Program-made: the position numbers and the translations under genes
The notes under the pieces: model-generated
What the model was told of the DNA's origin: nothing
Databases searched by the model: none
What the model saw: only the letters and a program-made list of their open reading frames with translations
DNA from: Shewanella colwelliana ATCC 39565
GTDB lineage: Bacteria > Pseudomonadota > Gammaproteobacteria > Enterobacterales > Shewanellaceae
Length of the DNA stretch: 64,000 nt
Reading direction: 5' to 3'
NCBI RefSeq assembly: GCF_000518705.1
Contig: NZ_JAEC01000012.1
Coordinates: 62,001 to 126,000 of the forward strand
Shown here: piece by piece, positions 38,084 through 48,402 of the stretch
Position numbering within the stretch: position 1 is the first letter of the stretch
How the letters are laid out: each line of letters begins with the position of its first letter

Positions 38084-38107
38084 AGAAGTATCTACATCTA
38101 GACGGCT
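38084..38107 (-). promoter_or_regulatory. Probable MetJ operator: three contiguous met boxes
   Basis: Three adjoining 8-mers, AGAAGTAT, CTACATCT and AGACGGCT, match the met box AGACGTCT at 6, 5 and 7 of 8 positions. MetJ binds two or more tandem boxes. The position just ahead of metK fits the known methionine regulon. Confidence 0.72.
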
Positions 38108-38514
38108 ATTTTAGTGGAAAACCGAATGGATAACACCCTTTTCGGCAAAAATTGTGCTGTAAAGCCCAGTAAATTTTCTAATGGGTCACATTATATAAAT
38201 GAGAATTTAATTTTAATCATTTGTTTATTAAGGGGGTTTTTGTGGGTGGTTGACTATAATGCACAGCGAAAAAACCTAGCGTTAAGGTTGGTTATTGTCA
38301 CAGCCAGATTAATTTGACTGCAATATAAACAGCGTAATGTTTGAATTGGGCCAGTAAAACCACCTAGGGTCTACAAGGCAAATATGCTTATTTAGCAGTA
38401 ATATCGGTTTAATCTGCATCAAATGGTGATTTTTATTTGCGTCCCACCGCCTAGTAAGGGAAAATATGCGACCACAATTGCCCGCAAAATCCCCAACTAT
38501 CAGCAGGAGAGAGC
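38108..38514. other. Intergenic region, metK and tkt promoters
   Basis: No gene was found here. The stretch is A+T-rich and lies between divergent metK and tkt genes. AGGAGAGAG at its end is the tkt ribosome-binding site. No SAM riboswitch architecture was recognised. Confidence 0.5.
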
Positions 38515-40509
38515 ATGTCATCTCGTAAAGAACTCGCAAACGCCATTCGCGCTTTAACTATGGATGCCGTTCAAAAAGCCAATTCTGGTCACCCAGGTGC
38601 CCCAATGGGAATGGCTGATATCGCTGAAGTGCTTTGGAATGACTTCCTTAAGCATAACCCAAACAACCCAGAGTGGGCTGATCGCGATCGTTTTATTCTG
38701 TCTAACGGTCATGGTTCAATGCTGATTTACTCTTTGCTGCACCTTACTGGTTATGCATTGCCGATTGAAGAGCTACAAAACTTCCGTCAACTGCATTCAA
38801 AAACCCCTGGCCACCCAGAGTATGGTTACACCCCAGGTGTTGAAACAACTACTGGCCCACTAGGCGCTGGGATCAGTAATGCTGTAGGTATGGCGATTGC
38901 TGAAAAGACATTGGCAGCTCAGTTTAACCGCCCAGGTCACGACATTGTCGATCACTTTACTTACTGTTTCCTTGGTGACGGTTGTTTGATGGAAGGCATC
39001 TCTCACGAAGCCTGTTCACTAGCGGGAACCTTAGGTCTTGGTAAGTTGGTCGCGTTCTGGGATGACAACGGTATATCTATCGATGGTCACGTAGAAGGCT
39101 GGTTCACTGACGATACACCAAAGCGTTTTGAGTCTTACGGCTGGCACGTGATTGCTGATGTTGATGGCCACGATAGCGATGCTATCCGCGCGGCAATCGA
39201 AGAAGCTAAATCGGTTACTGATAAGCCAAGCATGATCTGCTGCAAAACCACCATTGGTTTTGGCTCGCCAAATAAGTCGGGCAGCCATGATTGTCACGGC
39301 GCACCACTGGGTGATGCTGAAATCGCGGCGGCACGTGAATTCCTTGGTTGGGATCATGGCGCATTTGAAATCCCTGACAATGTTTATGCAGGTTGGGATG
39401 CAAAAGATACTGGTGCAACCAATGAAGCAAACTGGAATGGTAAATTGGCAGCCTATGCTGAAGCTTACCCAGAGTTAGCCGCAGAATATAAGCGCCGCGT
39501 TATTGATGGTGAACTACCTGCAGACTTTGAAGCAAAAGCACAGGCGTTTATCAAAGAGTGCCAAGAGAAAGGCGAAGGTATTGCTAGCCGTAAAGCGTCA
39601 CAAAATGCCATTGGTGCCTTTGGCGCTATGTTGCCAGAATTACTTGGCGGCTCTGCTGATCTTGCGGGTTCTAACCTGACTTTATGGTCTGGTTCTAAAG
39701 GTATTCAAGATGATGCTGCTGGTAACTACATCTACTACGGTGTGCGTGAATTCGGTATGAGCGGTATCATGAATGGTGTCTCCTTACACGGTGGTTTTAT
39801 CAACTACGGCGCGACCTTCATGATGTTTATGGAATATGCGCGTAACGCAGTGCGTATGTCTGCCTTGATGGGGATTCAAAATATCTTCGTTTATACCCAT
39901 GACTCTATCGGTCAAGGTGAAGATGGCCCAACTCACCAACCTGTTGAGCAGCTCGCGAACCTACGCATGACACCTAACATGATGGTGTGGCGTCCATGTG
40001 ATGCGGCTGAAACCGCGGTTTCTTGGAAGAATGCGATTGAACGTCGTGATGCACCAACGTCACTGATCTTTAGTCGTCAAAATCTACCTGCTCAAGCGCG
40101 TACCGAAGAGCAGTTAGCGAATGTCGTTAAAGGTGGTTATGTACTAAGTGATTGTGCTGGTACTCCAGATGTGATCTTGATTGCGACGGGTAGTGAAGTG
40201 CAACTTGCGCTTGATTCTGCTGCAGCATTGACTGAGCAAGGTAAGCTAGTACGTGTGGTTTCTATGCCATCGACGAATGCTTTTGATGCGCAAGACGCGG
40301 CATATAAAGAGTCAGTGCTGCCACGTGCAGTGACTAAACGTGTGGCTATCGAAGCTGCGCATGTTGATTTCTGGCATAAATATGTTGGTTTCGACGGTGC
40401 TGTTGTAGGCATGACTACCTTTGGTGAGTCTGCACCAGGTGGCGAACTGATGAAGCATTTCGGTTTCACCGTTGAGAATGTCATTGCAACAGTAAACGGC
40501 CTAGCTTAA
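38515..40509 (+). CDS. tkt: Transketolase
   Basis: A thiamine diphosphate enzyme of 664 residues that moves two-carbon units in the non-oxidative pentose phosphate pathway. The N-terminus has [23 protein letters not shown], and the thiamine-binding motif is [20 protein letters not shown]. The pyrimidine domain has [20 protein letters not shown]. An AGGAG site precedes the ATG. Its position upstream of epd, pgk and fba follows the Shewanella and enterobacterial arrangement. Confidence 0.97.
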   Translation: MSSRKELANAIRALTMDAVQKANSGHPGAPMGMADIAEVLWNDFLKHNPNNPEWADRDRFILSNGHGSMLIYSLLHLTGYALPIEELQNFRQLHSKTPGHPEYGYTPGVETTTGPLGAGISNAVGMAIAEKTLAAQFNRPGHDIVDHFTYCFLGDGCLMEGISHEACSLAGTLGLGKLVAFWDDNGISIDGHVEGWFTDDTPKRFESYGWHVIADVDGHDSDAIRAAIEEAKSVTDKPSMICCKTTIGFGSPNKSGSHDCHGAPLGDAEIAAAREFLGWDHGAFEIPDNVYAGWDAKDTGATNEANWNGKLAAYAEAYPELAAEYKRRVIDGELPADFEAKAQAFIKECQEKGEGIASRKASQNAIGAFGAMLPELLGGSADLAGSNLTLWSGSKGIQDDAAGNYIYYGVREFGMSGIMNGVSLHGGFINYGATFMMFMEYARNAVRMSALMGIQNIFVYTHDSIGQGEDGPTHQPVEQLANLRMTPNMMVWRPCDAAETAVSWKNAIERRDAPTSLIFSRQNLPAQARTEEQLANVVKGGYVLSDCAGTPDVILIATGSEVQLALDSAAALTEQGKLVRVVSMPSTNAFDAQDAAYKESVLPRAVTKRVAIEAAHVDFWHKYVGFDGAVVGMTTFGESAPGGELMKHFGFTVENVIATVNGLA

Positions 40510-40523
40510 GGCTAGTCCTAGAA

Positions 40524-40546
40524 CCCGAAAGTCATGTGCTTTCGGG
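40524..40546 (+). terminator. Hairpin after tkt
   Basis: CCCGAAAG and CTTTCGGG pair around a 7-base loop, 14 bases past the tkt stop. No T run follows, so partial termination or mRNA protection is more likely than full termination. Confidence 0.5.
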
Positions 40547-40643
40547 CTATGATGATACGGCTTATCTGATAAGGAATGCAGGTAAGCCGTTGTCATATTA
40601 AACATCTTTCCTTAGGGAATGCTTCGAGGAGTTCAAGCACTTA

Positions 40644-41672
40644 ATGATCAGAGTCGCTATTAATGGATATGGCCGAATTGGTCGTTCAATTCTTCGTGCC
40701 CTGTATGAATCGGGCAAGCGCGATCGAATCCAGATTGTCGCCATTAATGAACTCGCCACCCCCGAAGCTATGCTTCATTTAACCCAGTACGATAGCACTC
40801 ATGGTCGTTTTCAATCTCCTGCCTCACTCGACGGCAATATCATGACCATTGGTGACGATCATATTCAACTGCTCCATGAAGCCGATGCGACCAAGTTGCC
40901 TTGGCAAGAGATGGGCATTGATGTGGTTTATGAGGCGACAGGAGCATTAATCGACAGACAAGCTTGTGAGGCGCACCTGAAAGCAGGGGCCAAACAAGTG
41001 CTAATCAGTCATCCCTCATCAAGTGATGTTGATGCCACCATAGTCTATGGCGTAAATCATGATGAATTAGCCGCAGACCATACCATCGTCTCAAATGCAT
41101 CCTGTACCACTAACTGTCTCGTGCCGATTATTCAGGTGCTTGATAGAGCATTCCAAGTTAAAAGTGGCGCAATCACCACTATTCACTCAGCAATGAACGA
41201 TCAGCAAGTTATCGATGCTTACCATGATGATCTAAGGCGTACCCGAGCCGCAGGTCAGTCTATTATCCCGGTAGATACCAAATTAGCCCGCGGTATTGAA
41301 CGCATCTTGCCGGAGATGAAGGACAAATTTGAAGCGATTTCTGTGCGCGTGCCGACAATTAACGTGACCGCAATTGACTTATCGGTGACCTTAGATAAAC
41401 GTGTCGATATCGATACAGTGAACCAAGTACTCTCTCAAGCAGCTAATGGCTCATACCAAGGGGTTGTAGGCTATACTAATGCACCGTTAGTCTCTTGTGA
41501 TTTTAACCATGACCCGCGCTCTAGTATTGTCGATGGTACGCAGACGCGAGTCAGTGCCGGTCATTTAGTTAAGCTACTATTGTGGTGTGATAATGAGTGG
41601 GGTTTTGCTAATCGTATGCTCGACACTAGTTTAGAGATGATCAAAGCGGTACGAGCAGAACAAACATATTAA
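40644..41672 (+). CDS. epd: D-erythrose-4-phosphate dehydrogenase
   Basis: A 342-residue GAPDH-family enzyme that oxidises erythrose-4-phosphate to 4-phosphoerythronate in pyridoxal phosphate synthesis. The NAD motif is [15 protein letters not shown], and the catalytic Cys154 lies in SNASCTTNC. The Epd-type features, such as [23 protein letters not shown] and [19 protein letters not shown], separate it from GapA. The linkage with pgk and fba is the classical epd-pgk-fba order. Confidence 0.95.
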   Translation: MIRVAINGYGRIGRSILRALYESGKRDRIQIVAINELATPEAMLHLTQYDSTHGRFQSPASLDGNIMTIGDDHIQLLHEADATKLPWQEMGIDVVYEATGALIDRQACEAHLKAGAKQVLISHPSSSDVDATIVYGVNHDELAADHTIVSNASCTTNCLVPIIQVLDRAFQVKSGAITTIHSAMNDQQVIDAYHDDLRRTRAAGQSIIPVDTKLARGIERILPEMKDKFEAISVRVPTINVTAIDLSVTLDKRVDIDTVNQVLSQAANGSYQGVVGYTNAPLVSCDFNHDPRSSIVDGTQTRVSAGHLVKLLLWCDNEWGFANRMLDTSLEMIKAVRAEQTY

Positions 41673-41724
41673 GCTGATGGTGATGCCATCAGCCGCTTTC
41701 ACTTAGGTGTTATGTCCCTAAGTG
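41673..41724 (+). other. Two successive hairpins between epd and pgk
   Basis: GCTGATGG/CCATCAGC at 41673-41693 and CACTTAG/CTAAGTG at 41700-41724 form consecutive stem-loops directly after the epd stop. No T tract is present. They could set differential epd and pgk mRNA levels. Confidence 0.55.
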
Positions 41725-41783
41725 AATACCACCAGATTTTTATAACTTTTGTCTTTTAACTTTAAATCTTAAGGAAACGTAAA

Positions 41784-42959
41784 ATGGCTATTATCAATAT
41801 GTCAGCGTTAGATCTCCAAGGTAAGCGTGTGCTTATTCGTGAAGACCTGAATGTCCCCGTCAGTGATGGTGTGGTAACCAGTGATGCACGTCTGCGCGCC
41901 GCATTGCCAACCATCAAGCTTGCCCTTGAAAAAGGTGCCGCAGTGATGGTGATGTCTCACCTAGGACGTCCAACAGAAGGTGAGTTTAACGCTGAGTTTT
42001 CATTGCAACCTGTGGTCGATTACCTTGCCAAAACGCTCGATTGTCCTGTGCGCCTAGCCAGTGATTACCTTGACGGTGTTGATGCAAATGTCGGTGAAGT
42101 GGTTGTGTTTGAAAACGTTCGCTTCAATGTTGGCGAAAAGAAAAACGATGAAGCACTGTCTAAAAAGCTCGCTGCACTGTGTGATGTCTACGTGATGGAT
42201 GCATTCGGTACTGCTCACCGCGCTCAAGCGTCTACCCATGGCGTTGGTTTATATGCCCCAATTGCTTGTGCTGGTCCACTGCTTAGTGGCGAATTAGAAG
42301 CATTAGGCAAGGCGATGGACAACCCTGCGCGCCCATTGGTTGCGATAGTGGGTGGTTCAAAGGTGTCAACTAAGTTGACGGTACTTGAAAGCCTCTCTGG
42401 CATCGTTGACCAGCTCGTTGTGGGTGGCGGTATTGCTAACACCTTTATCGCGGCAGCCGGCCATGAAGTGGGTAAATCACTATATGAAGCCGATCTGATT
42501 GAAGAAGCTAAGCGTCTTGTTGCCAATGCGCAGAGTCGTGGTGGTGATATCCCTGTGCCAACTGATGTGGTTGTTGCTGGTGAGTTTAGTCCAACTGCGG
42601 CGGCGACATTGAAAGATGTCAGCGCGGTATCAAGCGAAGATATGATCTTTGATATCGGCCCAGACAGCGCCGAAGCGCTAGCTGATATCCTTAAAAATGC
42701 CGGTACCATTGTATGGAATGGTCCAGTTGGTGTATTTGAGTTTGACCAATTTGGCGAAGGTACTAAGCGTATTGCTCAAGCGATTGCTGACTCATCGGCA
42801 TTCTCTATTGCGGGCGGCGGCGACACACTGGCGGCCGTTGATAAATACGGAATTGCTGACAAGGTTTCTTATATTTCAACCGGTGGTGGTGCGTTCCTTG
42901 AGTTCCTTGAAGGCAAAGAACTACCTGCTGTCGCCATGCTAGAAAGCCGTGGCGAATAA
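41784..42959 (+). CDS. pgk: Phosphoglycerate kinase
   Basis: A 391-residue glycolytic kinase converting 1,3-bisphosphoglycerate and ADP to 3-phosphoglycerate and ATP. The N-terminal domain has [25 protein letters not shown] and [13 protein letters not shown]; the hinge region has [16 protein letters not shown]. The C-terminal nucleotide site shows [11 protein letters not shown] and [10 protein letters not shown]. The gene sits between epd and fba in the same direction. Confidence 0.98.
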   Translation: MAIINMSALDLQGKRVLIREDLNVPVSDGVVTSDARLRAALPTIKLALEKGAAVMVMSHLGRPTEGEFNAEFSLQPVVDYLAKTLDCPVRLASDYLDGVDANVGEVVVFENVRFNVGEKKNDEALSKKLAALCDVYVMDAFGTAHRAQASTHGVGLYAPIACAGPLLSGELEALGKAMDNPARPLVAIVGGSKVSTKLTVLESLSGIVDQLVVGGGIANTFIAAAGHEVGKSLYEADLIEEAKRLVANAQSRGGDIPVPTDVVVAGEFSPTAAATLKDVSAVSSEDMIFDIGPDSAEALADILKNAGTIVWNGPVGVFEFDQFGEGTKRIAQAIADSSAFSIAGGGDTLAAVDKYGIADKVSYISTGGGAFLEFLEGKELPAVAMLESRGE

Positions 42960-43012
42960 GGGTTGCTGAAGTAAGTAATACGAATAATTAATATTATAAA
43001 AAAACCGCTGTC

Positions 43013-43043
43013 GATAACTACTAACAGGATGTTAGTGGTTATC
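43013..43043 (+). other. Hairpin between pgk and fba
   Basis: GATAACTACTAAC and GTTAGTGGTTATC (one G-U) pair around AGGAT, about 55 bases after the pgk stop. No T run follows. It may be a processing or attenuation element. Confidence 0.55.
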
Positions 43044-43134
43044 TTCAGTATAAAAATCTGTCCAAACGATAGTGACCTCGGTGACTTTAGTTAGTCAAAG
43101 AAATTAACTTATCACCCTATTATTGGAGTAAAAA

Positions 43135-44199
43135 ATGGCCTTAATTTCCCTACGTCAAATGCTAGATCATGCTGCAGAACATGATTATGGCGTTCCAGCT
43201 TTTAACGTGAACAACTTAGAGCAGATGCGCGCGATTATGCAAGCTGCTGAAGCAACAGATAGCCCTGTTATTGTTCAGGCATCAGCGGGTGCACGTAAAT
43301 ATGCGCGTCCTCAGTTCCTTAAGTATCTGATGGCGGCTGCACTTGAGCAATACCCTGATATCCCAGTGTGTATTCACCAAGATCACGGCACAGACCCTGA
43401 TATTTGTCAGCGCTCTATTCAGCTAGGTATGTCATCGGTGATGATGGATGGCTCTTTGATGGCTGATGGTAAAACACCAGCATCATATGAGTACAATGTA
43501 GATGTGACCCGTAAAACGGTTGCATTTGCTCATGCTTGTGGCGTATCAGTTGAAGGCGAAATTGGTTGTTTAGGTAGCCTAGAAACAGGCATGGCGGGTG
43601 AAGAGGATGGTGTTGGCGCTGAAGGTATCTTGAGCCATGACCAGCTACTGACTACGCCAGAAGAAGCGGCGCGCTTTGTACGTGATACCCATGTTGATGC
43701 TTTAGCCATTGCAATTGGTACCAGCCATGGCGCGTATAAGTTTAGCCGTAAGCCTACTGGTGATGTACTGCGTATCGACCGTATTAAAGAGATCCACGCT
43801 CGCATTCCTAATACTCACTTAGTCATGCACGGATCGTCTTCAGTACCGCAAGAATGGCTTGAAATCATTAACCAATATGGTGGCGCTATTCCTGAAACAT
43901 ACGGTGTACCGCTTGAAGAGATCGTTGAAGGCATTAAGCACGGCGTACGTAAAGTAAATATCGATACTGACTTACGTCTAGCATCGACAGGCGCAGTACG
44001 TAAGTTCTTGGCTGAAAACCCAAGCGAGTTTGACCCACGTAAATTCCTTAAAGCGTCGATGGAAGCGATGGCCGATATCTGTACCACGCGCTACGAAGCA
44101 TTTGGTTGTGCGGGTATGGGGTCTAAGATCAAGCCTAAGTCACTGCAAGCTATGTATAAGGCTTATCAGTCTGGTGAGCTGGATCCTCAGGTTAATTAA
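43135..44199 (+). CDS. fba: Class II fructose-bisphosphate aldolase
   Basis: A zinc-dependent aldolase of 354 residues, of the class II subtype seen in Calvin-cycle CbbA-like enzymes and in Shewanella. Visible motifs are [17 protein letters not shown], the zinc ligands in IHQDHGTD and [10 protein letters not shown], and the acidic VEGEIGCLG. The C-terminal [18 protein letters not shown] is typical of this subtype. It is last in the tkt-epd-pgk-fba series and ends before a strong terminator. Confidence 0.97.
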   Translation: MALISLRQMLDHAAEHDYGVPAFNVNNLEQMRAIMQAAEATDSPVIVQASAGARKYARPQFLKYLMAAALEQYPDIPVCIHQDHGTDPDICQRSIQLGMSSVMMDGSLMADGKTPASYEYNVDVTRKTVAFAHACGVSVEGEIGCLGSLETGMAGEEDGVGAEGILSHDQLLTTPEEAARFVRDTHVDALAIAIGTSHGAYKFSRKPTGDVLRIDRIKEIHARIPNTHLVMHGSSSVPQEWLEIINQYGGAIPETYGVPLEEIVEGIKHGVRKVNIDTDLRLASTGAVRKFLAENPSEFDPRKFLKASMEAMADICTTRYEAFGCAGMGSKIKPKSLQAMYKAYQSGELDPQVN

Positions 44200-44218
44200 A
44201 CCTATTTATCCTTGATAT

Positions 44219-44248
44219 AAAAAAGCCCACGCAAGTGGGCTTTTTTTT
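44219..44248 (+). terminator. Terminator of the glycolytic gene series
   Basis: AAAAGCCCAC and GTGGGCTTTT pair around GCAA, followed by a run of eight T. It lies 20 bases after fba. Confidence 0.95.
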
Positions 44249-44455
44249 GCAAATAATTTGCCGATTTAACTTTTGGCTACAAAAAATGTCAGTATCATCG
44301 CTAACCAATAATCTAAATACGAACGCTCACTAAGTGAAACATAAACGCTAGCTAGCCTAATATATTGAGAATACAAGCCGAGTTTTCAATTTTGTACGGC
44401 AGATGTTAATATTGCGCCAATTTTTAAGGGACTTTGATACTACAGGTAATACAAA

Positions 44456-45196
44456 ATGAAAAAATTGCTGACGGCTACGGCTATATTATTAGCAACGCCA
44501 TTTGCTGCACTCGCTGGTGCAGATTTTGTTGAGGGTGATAAAACCTTCGCTGCAGATGCTGAACTGGGTGCGACTATCACCACGGGTAACACTGAGACGA
44601 CCTCGCTAAAAGGCCGTTTGGACATGAAGCATGAGTTAGGCAATTGGGAAAACCAGTATCTACTTGAAGCCTTATATAAAGAAGATAGCGGTGAAGAAAC
44701 AGGTAAGCGTTATTATGGCCTAATTCAAGGTAACTATAAGTTAAACGATGTTAGCTATTTGTTTGCTAACGCAAATCATGAGATTGATCCTTTTACAGGC
44801 TTTGATTCTAAATCAACGGTTTCAGCGGGTTATGGTCACAAATTTGTTGATACCGGTAAGACATTATTTGCGGTTGAAGTCGGTCCTGGTTACCAGTACA
44901 AACGTCTTGATGATGCCAGTGCACTTGCTGCAGGTGACGACACTGAAGAGAGCTGGGTTGCTCACGGTGTGATGAATTTTGAAACTGAAATCACCGATAG
45001 CTCTAAGTTTAAGCAGCTGTTTGTTGCCGATTACGGTGATAGCCTTGAAGGCCGTTCTGAAACATCTATCACGGCAAATATCATCGGCGCATTAGCAATG
45101 AAGTTTGCCGTTGTGGTGCGTTACAACAGCGAGCCTGCCGATGATAAGAAGAGCACCGATACCGAAACGAACATGACCTTGCTTTACTCATTCTAA
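44456..45196 (+). CDS. DUF481 outer-membrane beta-barrel protein
   Basis: A 246-residue protein with a Sec signal peptide (cleavage near ALAGA) and a mature part of alternating strands. The segment GATITTGNTETTSLKGRLD and the closing phenylalanine after MTLLYSF fit DUF481 salt-induced outer-membrane barrels. A transport or structural role is unknown. The gene is flanked by terminators and has its own promoter region. Confidence 0.9.
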   Translation: MKKLLTATAILLATPFAALAGADFVEGDKTFAADAELGATITTGNTETTSLKGRLDMKHELGNWENQYLLEALYKEDSGEETGKRYYGLIQGNYKLNDVSYLFANANHEIDPFTGFDSKSTVSAGYGHKFVDTGKTLFAVEVGPGYQYKRLDDASALAAGDDTEESWVAHGVMNFETEITDSSKFKQLFVADYGDSLEGRSETSITANIIGALAMKFAVVVRYNSEPADDKKSTDTETNMTLLYSF

Positions 45197-45214
45197 GCTA
45201 GCAAGTTTGTGGTT

Positions 45215-45243
45215 AAAAAAAGCGCCTAAGAGGCGCTTTTTTT
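45215..45243 (+). terminator. Terminator of the DUF481 gene
   Basis: AAAGCGCC and GGCGCTTT pair around TAAGA, flanked by A and T runs of seven. Confidence 0.93.
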
Positions 45244-45443
45244 ATGGCTGTTAGTCAGTGAATTAGGTTAACTGTAACATGTTACAAATGTATCTATATC
45301 GCTTACAATTATTCTTATATATTAGTTGGTTATGTGCTTTTTATCACGAAAGTGAAAAATCCTATTTGTGACTCCTGTAGGATCACAGACCTTTATGTTA
45401 CGAGTCGATACAATGATTTCCTGACACATAGATGGGATAGGGT

Positions 45444-46181
45444 ATGCAAATAGGTAGTTGCTGGTTTGATATGGCTTCTGGTCAATTATCCAATCAAGAA
45501 AATGATACAAGCTGGAAAATGCCTGCATCTGAGCACGCTATTTTGTCTTTATTGGCTAACCATCGTGGCCAAGTCCTCTCTAACGCTCAGTTGATCGCTG
45601 TATTGCCTGTGGCTGAGTCAAGTTTAGCTCGTCTCGAAGAAGCGATAGATAGATTGCGATTTTTTATGGGGAACAATAGCGCAAGTTTAATAGAGTCTAT
45701 CGATGATCAAGGTTTTTTACTGCATGTTAAGTTAACGCGAAGCCATCGTTTCCTTAGCGGTACGCCTGGTAGAAGCATCACTAAACAGCAGTATCTGATT
45801 CTTATTGCGCAGCTGGTACTATTGTTATTACTACTCTATTCAGTATTTGAGCCGTCGACTAAGTTTTCACTGCATAAAGAGCAGTTTATTCAACATTCAA
45901 ATGGTGAAGTGGCTTATTATCCTGTCTACCATTCACATGACCAGCAAGTCGTCATGGCACCACAATTTGAACATTTAGTGAATCAACTTCATCAATGTGA
46001 TCGCCTTGATTGGGACAAACTGTTTTGCTCTTGGTCAGACGACAATAAAGTGATGAGCATTGGCCTTAAAAAAGACGGTAGCCAAGGCTTGATGCTCAAA
46101 AACGTAAAAGCTATCGCCCAAGGGCGTGGTTTCGAGTTTGTCAATAAACAGTGGTTAGTTGATATGGAAATCTGTAGTTAG
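45444..46181 (+). CDS. ToxR/CadC-like membrane-bound winged-helix regulator, pair A
   Basis: A 245-residue protein with an OmpR-type winged-helix DNA-binding domain at the N-terminus (about 1-98), one membrane helix (about 116-136, LILIAQLVLLLLLLY) and a periplasmic domain of about 105 residues. The wing reads ESIDDQGFLLHV, a weak version of the usual GxGYRL. Two cysteines in the periplasmic part (CDRLDWDKLFCSW) could form a disulfide. It probably acts with the membrane partner encoded next, as ToxR does with ToxS. It is a paralogue of 48560-49366. Confidence 0.82.
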   Translation: MQIGSCWFDMASGQLSNQENDTSWKMPASEHAILSLLANHRGQVLSNAQLIAVLPVAESSLARLEEAIDRLRFFMGNNSASLIESIDDQGFLLHVKLTRSHRFLSGTPGRSITKQQYLILIAQLVLLLLLLYSVFEPSTKFSLHKEQFIQHSNGEVAYYPVYHSHDQQVVMAPQFEHLVNQLHQCDRLDWDKLFCSWSDDNKVMSIGLKKDGSQGLMLKNVKAIAQGRGFEFVNKQWLVDMEICS

Positions 46182-46182
46182 T

Positions 46183-46698
46183 ATGTTGAATAGATTGCTT
46201 TTTTATCGGACGAGATTGTTAGGTTTGGCTACGGCCTCTTGTGCCTTGATAGCGGGCGGATATTGGTTACATTGCTATAAAACCGACGCGCAAGCCCTCA
46301 ATTTTTACTGTCGTGCAGATACCTTTAATGTTGCCAATGATCGTGAGTTAGGGATGGCATTGAGTGTTTACAGTGAGGGTGAGCAGATCGCCTTGGATTA
46401 TCAGTTTATTGATAAAGGGCTAACTGCTGGCTGGGTGAAGTTATCAGGCAATCTAAATCGTTTAGATGTGGCCAATATGGACTATAAACTGCACGTCAAT
46501 CAAGCCGAAGTTGAGCTAGATAGCGTCAGTGATTGGGCGTTAACCGATATCTCCACCATCATAAATTATGCGGAAGAAACGATAGAGTTTGGTCATTCGG
46601 TGGTATTGGATATTAGCGTGGTATTAATGGAAGCCGATAAAGGCTATGCCGTGCTTAGGTTTTGCCCTGGTAATTCTGTCTGGGTGTGTGAATTTTAA
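46183..46698 (+). CDS. ToxS-like membrane partner protein, pair A
   Basis: A 171-residue protein with one N-terminal membrane helix (about 12-30) and a periplasmic remainder of about 140 residues. It starts one base after the regulator stop codon. The periplasmic part has a cysteine near its start (NFYCRADTFN) and ends in AVLRFCPGNSVWVCEF. It aligns in layout with 49359-49880, where LMLSCSSELFDTSD and VVLFQPSNTVCGC occupy the same places. A chaperone or co-sensor role is inferred by analogy with ToxS. Confidence 0.72.
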   Translation: MLNRLLFYRTRLLGLATASCALIAGGYWLHCYKTDAQALNFYCRADTFNVANDRELGMALSVYSEGEQIALDYQFIDKGLTAGWVKLSGNLNRLDVANMDYKLHVNQAEVELDSVSDWALTDISTIINYAEETIEFGHSVVLDISVVLMEADKGYAVLRFCPGNSVWVCEF

Positions 46699-46723
46699 TA
46701 AAAAAGGAGAGCCGAAGCTCTCC
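46699..46723 (-). terminator. Terminator of the cytochrome-lipoprotein operon
   Basis: On the minus strand GGAGAGC-TTCG-GCTCTCC is followed by TTTTTT. The UUCG tetraloop and T tract make it a strong intrinsic terminator, 16 bases past the lipoprotein stop. Confidence 0.93.
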
Positions 46724-46738
46724 AAGCGGTACAGTGGT

Positions 46739-47260
46739 TTATGTTGACGGAAGTAAAACTAATTCGTTTTCAGCCAGTGTGCCTTTGATCTCGATAGCCA
46801 CTTTGTATTTTTCAACTGCGCCAGCGGTTGCATTTTCGTCCCAATCTAGGCCTGTCGCATCGAAACTATAACTGCCTTTTTCAGCTTCAACCAAGACCCC
46901 ATTGCAGTTAGCCTCTGCGCTATCACATTGGTAGCTTTTGGTAACATGCCAGCGTTTCCACGCTTTAGCTTTCGATGATGTTTTGGTTTCATCTGGAAAG
47001 CCGAAGTAGGTGATCTTGTAGTCCTTCACGTTGGTGATAGCAAGCTTGTCTGCGTCGGCCAAGTTGAAAGTCAACGCGCCACTGGCGCCATCGAAGGTAG
47101 CAAGCTCTAAGTTGATCACCGTGGCTTCATTAATATCAATACTGTCAGCCACTGGAGGCGGAACCACCACTGGCGGTTCAGTCGTATCTGAATCATCGCT
47201 GCCACAACCGCCACACAGTAACAGTGCAGCCAATAGGCTAGTCACTAATTTATCATTCAT
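46739..47260 (-). CDS. Lipoprotein, possible heme-less OmcA/MtrC domain
   Basis: A 173-residue lipoprotein; its lipobox is CGGC followed by an acidic, proline-rich linker (about 20-40). The mature domain has one CxxxxxxC pair (CDSAEANC) and no CXXCH. Its strand pattern, with LTFNLADADKLAIT, KDYKITYFGF and KGSYSFDA, resembles the N-terminal non-heme domain of OmcA/MtrC-type cytochromes such as that at 55155-57332. It follows the cytochrome gene by 10 bases in one operon. A surface or docking role is inferred. Confidence 0.65.
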   Translation of the reverse strand: MNDKLVTSLLAALLLCGGCGSDDSDTTEPPVVVPPPVADSIDINEATVINLELATFDGASGALTFNLADADKLAITNVKDYKITYFGFPDETKTSSKAKAWKRWHVTKSYQCDSAEANCNGVLVEAEKGSYSFDATGLDWDENATAGAVEKYKVAIEIKGTLAENELVLLPST

Positions 47261-47270
47261 GACGGGCTCC

Positions 47271-48092
47271 TTAGTTAAAGTGTCCGGTATGGCAAGTTGT
47301 ACACTCCATATCCGCTTTCACGCTGGCAGCACTGCCCATAGTAGTTTCACTGCCGTGACAGCTTTGACATGCTTGCGCCTCTTCAGAAGGCTTAGATTCT
47401 GGCAACGCAGAGAGGTCTTCACCGGCATAGGCACGGTTAAGTAATTCTACAAGGTGGAAAGTGATAGAGGCTGATAGACGCTTACAGCGCTCGCCTTTTT
47501 TCACAAAGGGCAAGCCATTAGCTTTTGACCAGTTGCTGATTGATGAATGGCAAAGAATACTGTTAGCCACGGTAGATTTTCCGACAAGTGCACTCTTCTC
47601 TGCGGTAGAACCAATACCTGCAACGAATTCGTCGCTAGACAGCGGTAGCACAGTATTTTCATAGTAGCGGAATGTTGCACCAATCACGGCGTTGTTTTGG
47701 CCATTAATGTCATCAAGAATATTCACTAGCATCCCAGTGGCATTGTTGTTACCACAGACAGTACCTTGACCCACGATACCAGCCCAACCATAACCGGCAA
47801 GGGCGGTTGGGATAGTAGCAAACTTGGCAGCATCGGCACTGGATGATTTGGCAAGCATGGTGATCATGGCATGGAACACCTGATGCATACATCCGCCACC
47901 TGTTTCATAAGCCAGCTTAGCTGTTGCCATGGCATCAAGTGGCACATACTTGAGTTTATCCCCAAGTTCTAAACGGAAATTACCTTGTTCATCTGTCCCA
48001 GCAAAAGCAGACGTGCCCATTAGGGTAGCTCCGGCAGCAGCTGTGCTAATGCCAATGATTTTAGTTAGTGCTTGGCGTCTATTGATAGTCAT
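47271..48092 (-). CDS. Tat-exported split-Soret-like diheme cytochrome
   Basis: A 273-residue protein with a twin-arginine signal peptide (NRRQALTKI, cleavage near AFAG). The body carries a C_GCAxxG-type pattern (GGGCMHQVFHAM and GWAGIVGQGTVCG), and the C-terminus has two heme-binding motifs, CQSCH (242-246) and CTTCH (264-268). This layout matches split-Soret cytochrome c of Desulfovibrio and annotated Shewanella relatives. Tat export suggests that the body folds, or takes a cofactor, before export, while hemes attach in the periplasm. It is the first gene of a two-gene operon. Confidence 0.78.
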   Translation of the reverse strand: MTINRRQALTKIIGISTAAAGATLMGTSAFAGTDEQGNFRLELGDKLKYVPLDAMATAKLAYETGGGCMHQVFHAMITMLAKSSSADAAKFATIPTALAGYGWAGIVGQGTVCGNNNATGMLVNILDDINGQNNAVIGATFRYYENTVLPLSSDEFVAGIGSTAEKSALVGKSTVANSILCHSSISNWSKANGLPFVKKGERCKRLSASITFHLVELLNRAYAGEDLSALPESKPSEEAQACQSCHGSETTMGSAASVKADMECTTCHTGHFN

Positions 48093-48402
48093 AAAAATGT
48101 CCTCACATGGATAGGTGTTATTTTTATTGTCGGTGCGAAACTGTTCGCTCCTTGAAACTTGGGGTCATTGTGGGAGGAGAGGATTGCAAATAGTGTGACG
48201 TTAGCTTGATGAATGTTTGCCGTATTTTTCTAATAAAGATTTGATTAATTGATGAGCGGGTTAATCGTTTAAGCTGGATTATTATTGTTTTGTAATCTGA
48301 ATTGGTTCTTACAGTGTGGGGCGGATCACTTTATTTGTTGTCTTCATGTAAATTTATTGAGATTGAAGCAACCACTTGCTGAATGATTTGTTGGATGAAT
48401 AG

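Noticed and set aside
38041..38514. SAM riboswitch before metK
   Set aside because: I saw no SAM-I or SAM-II type core, while a phased met-box array gives a better explanation for regulation.
42224..42709. Long open frame of 161 codons opposite pgk
   Set aside because: It lies wholly within the strongly supported pgk gene, has low-complexity Ala/Ser-rich composition and no ribosome-binding site; it is a shadow of pgk codon use.
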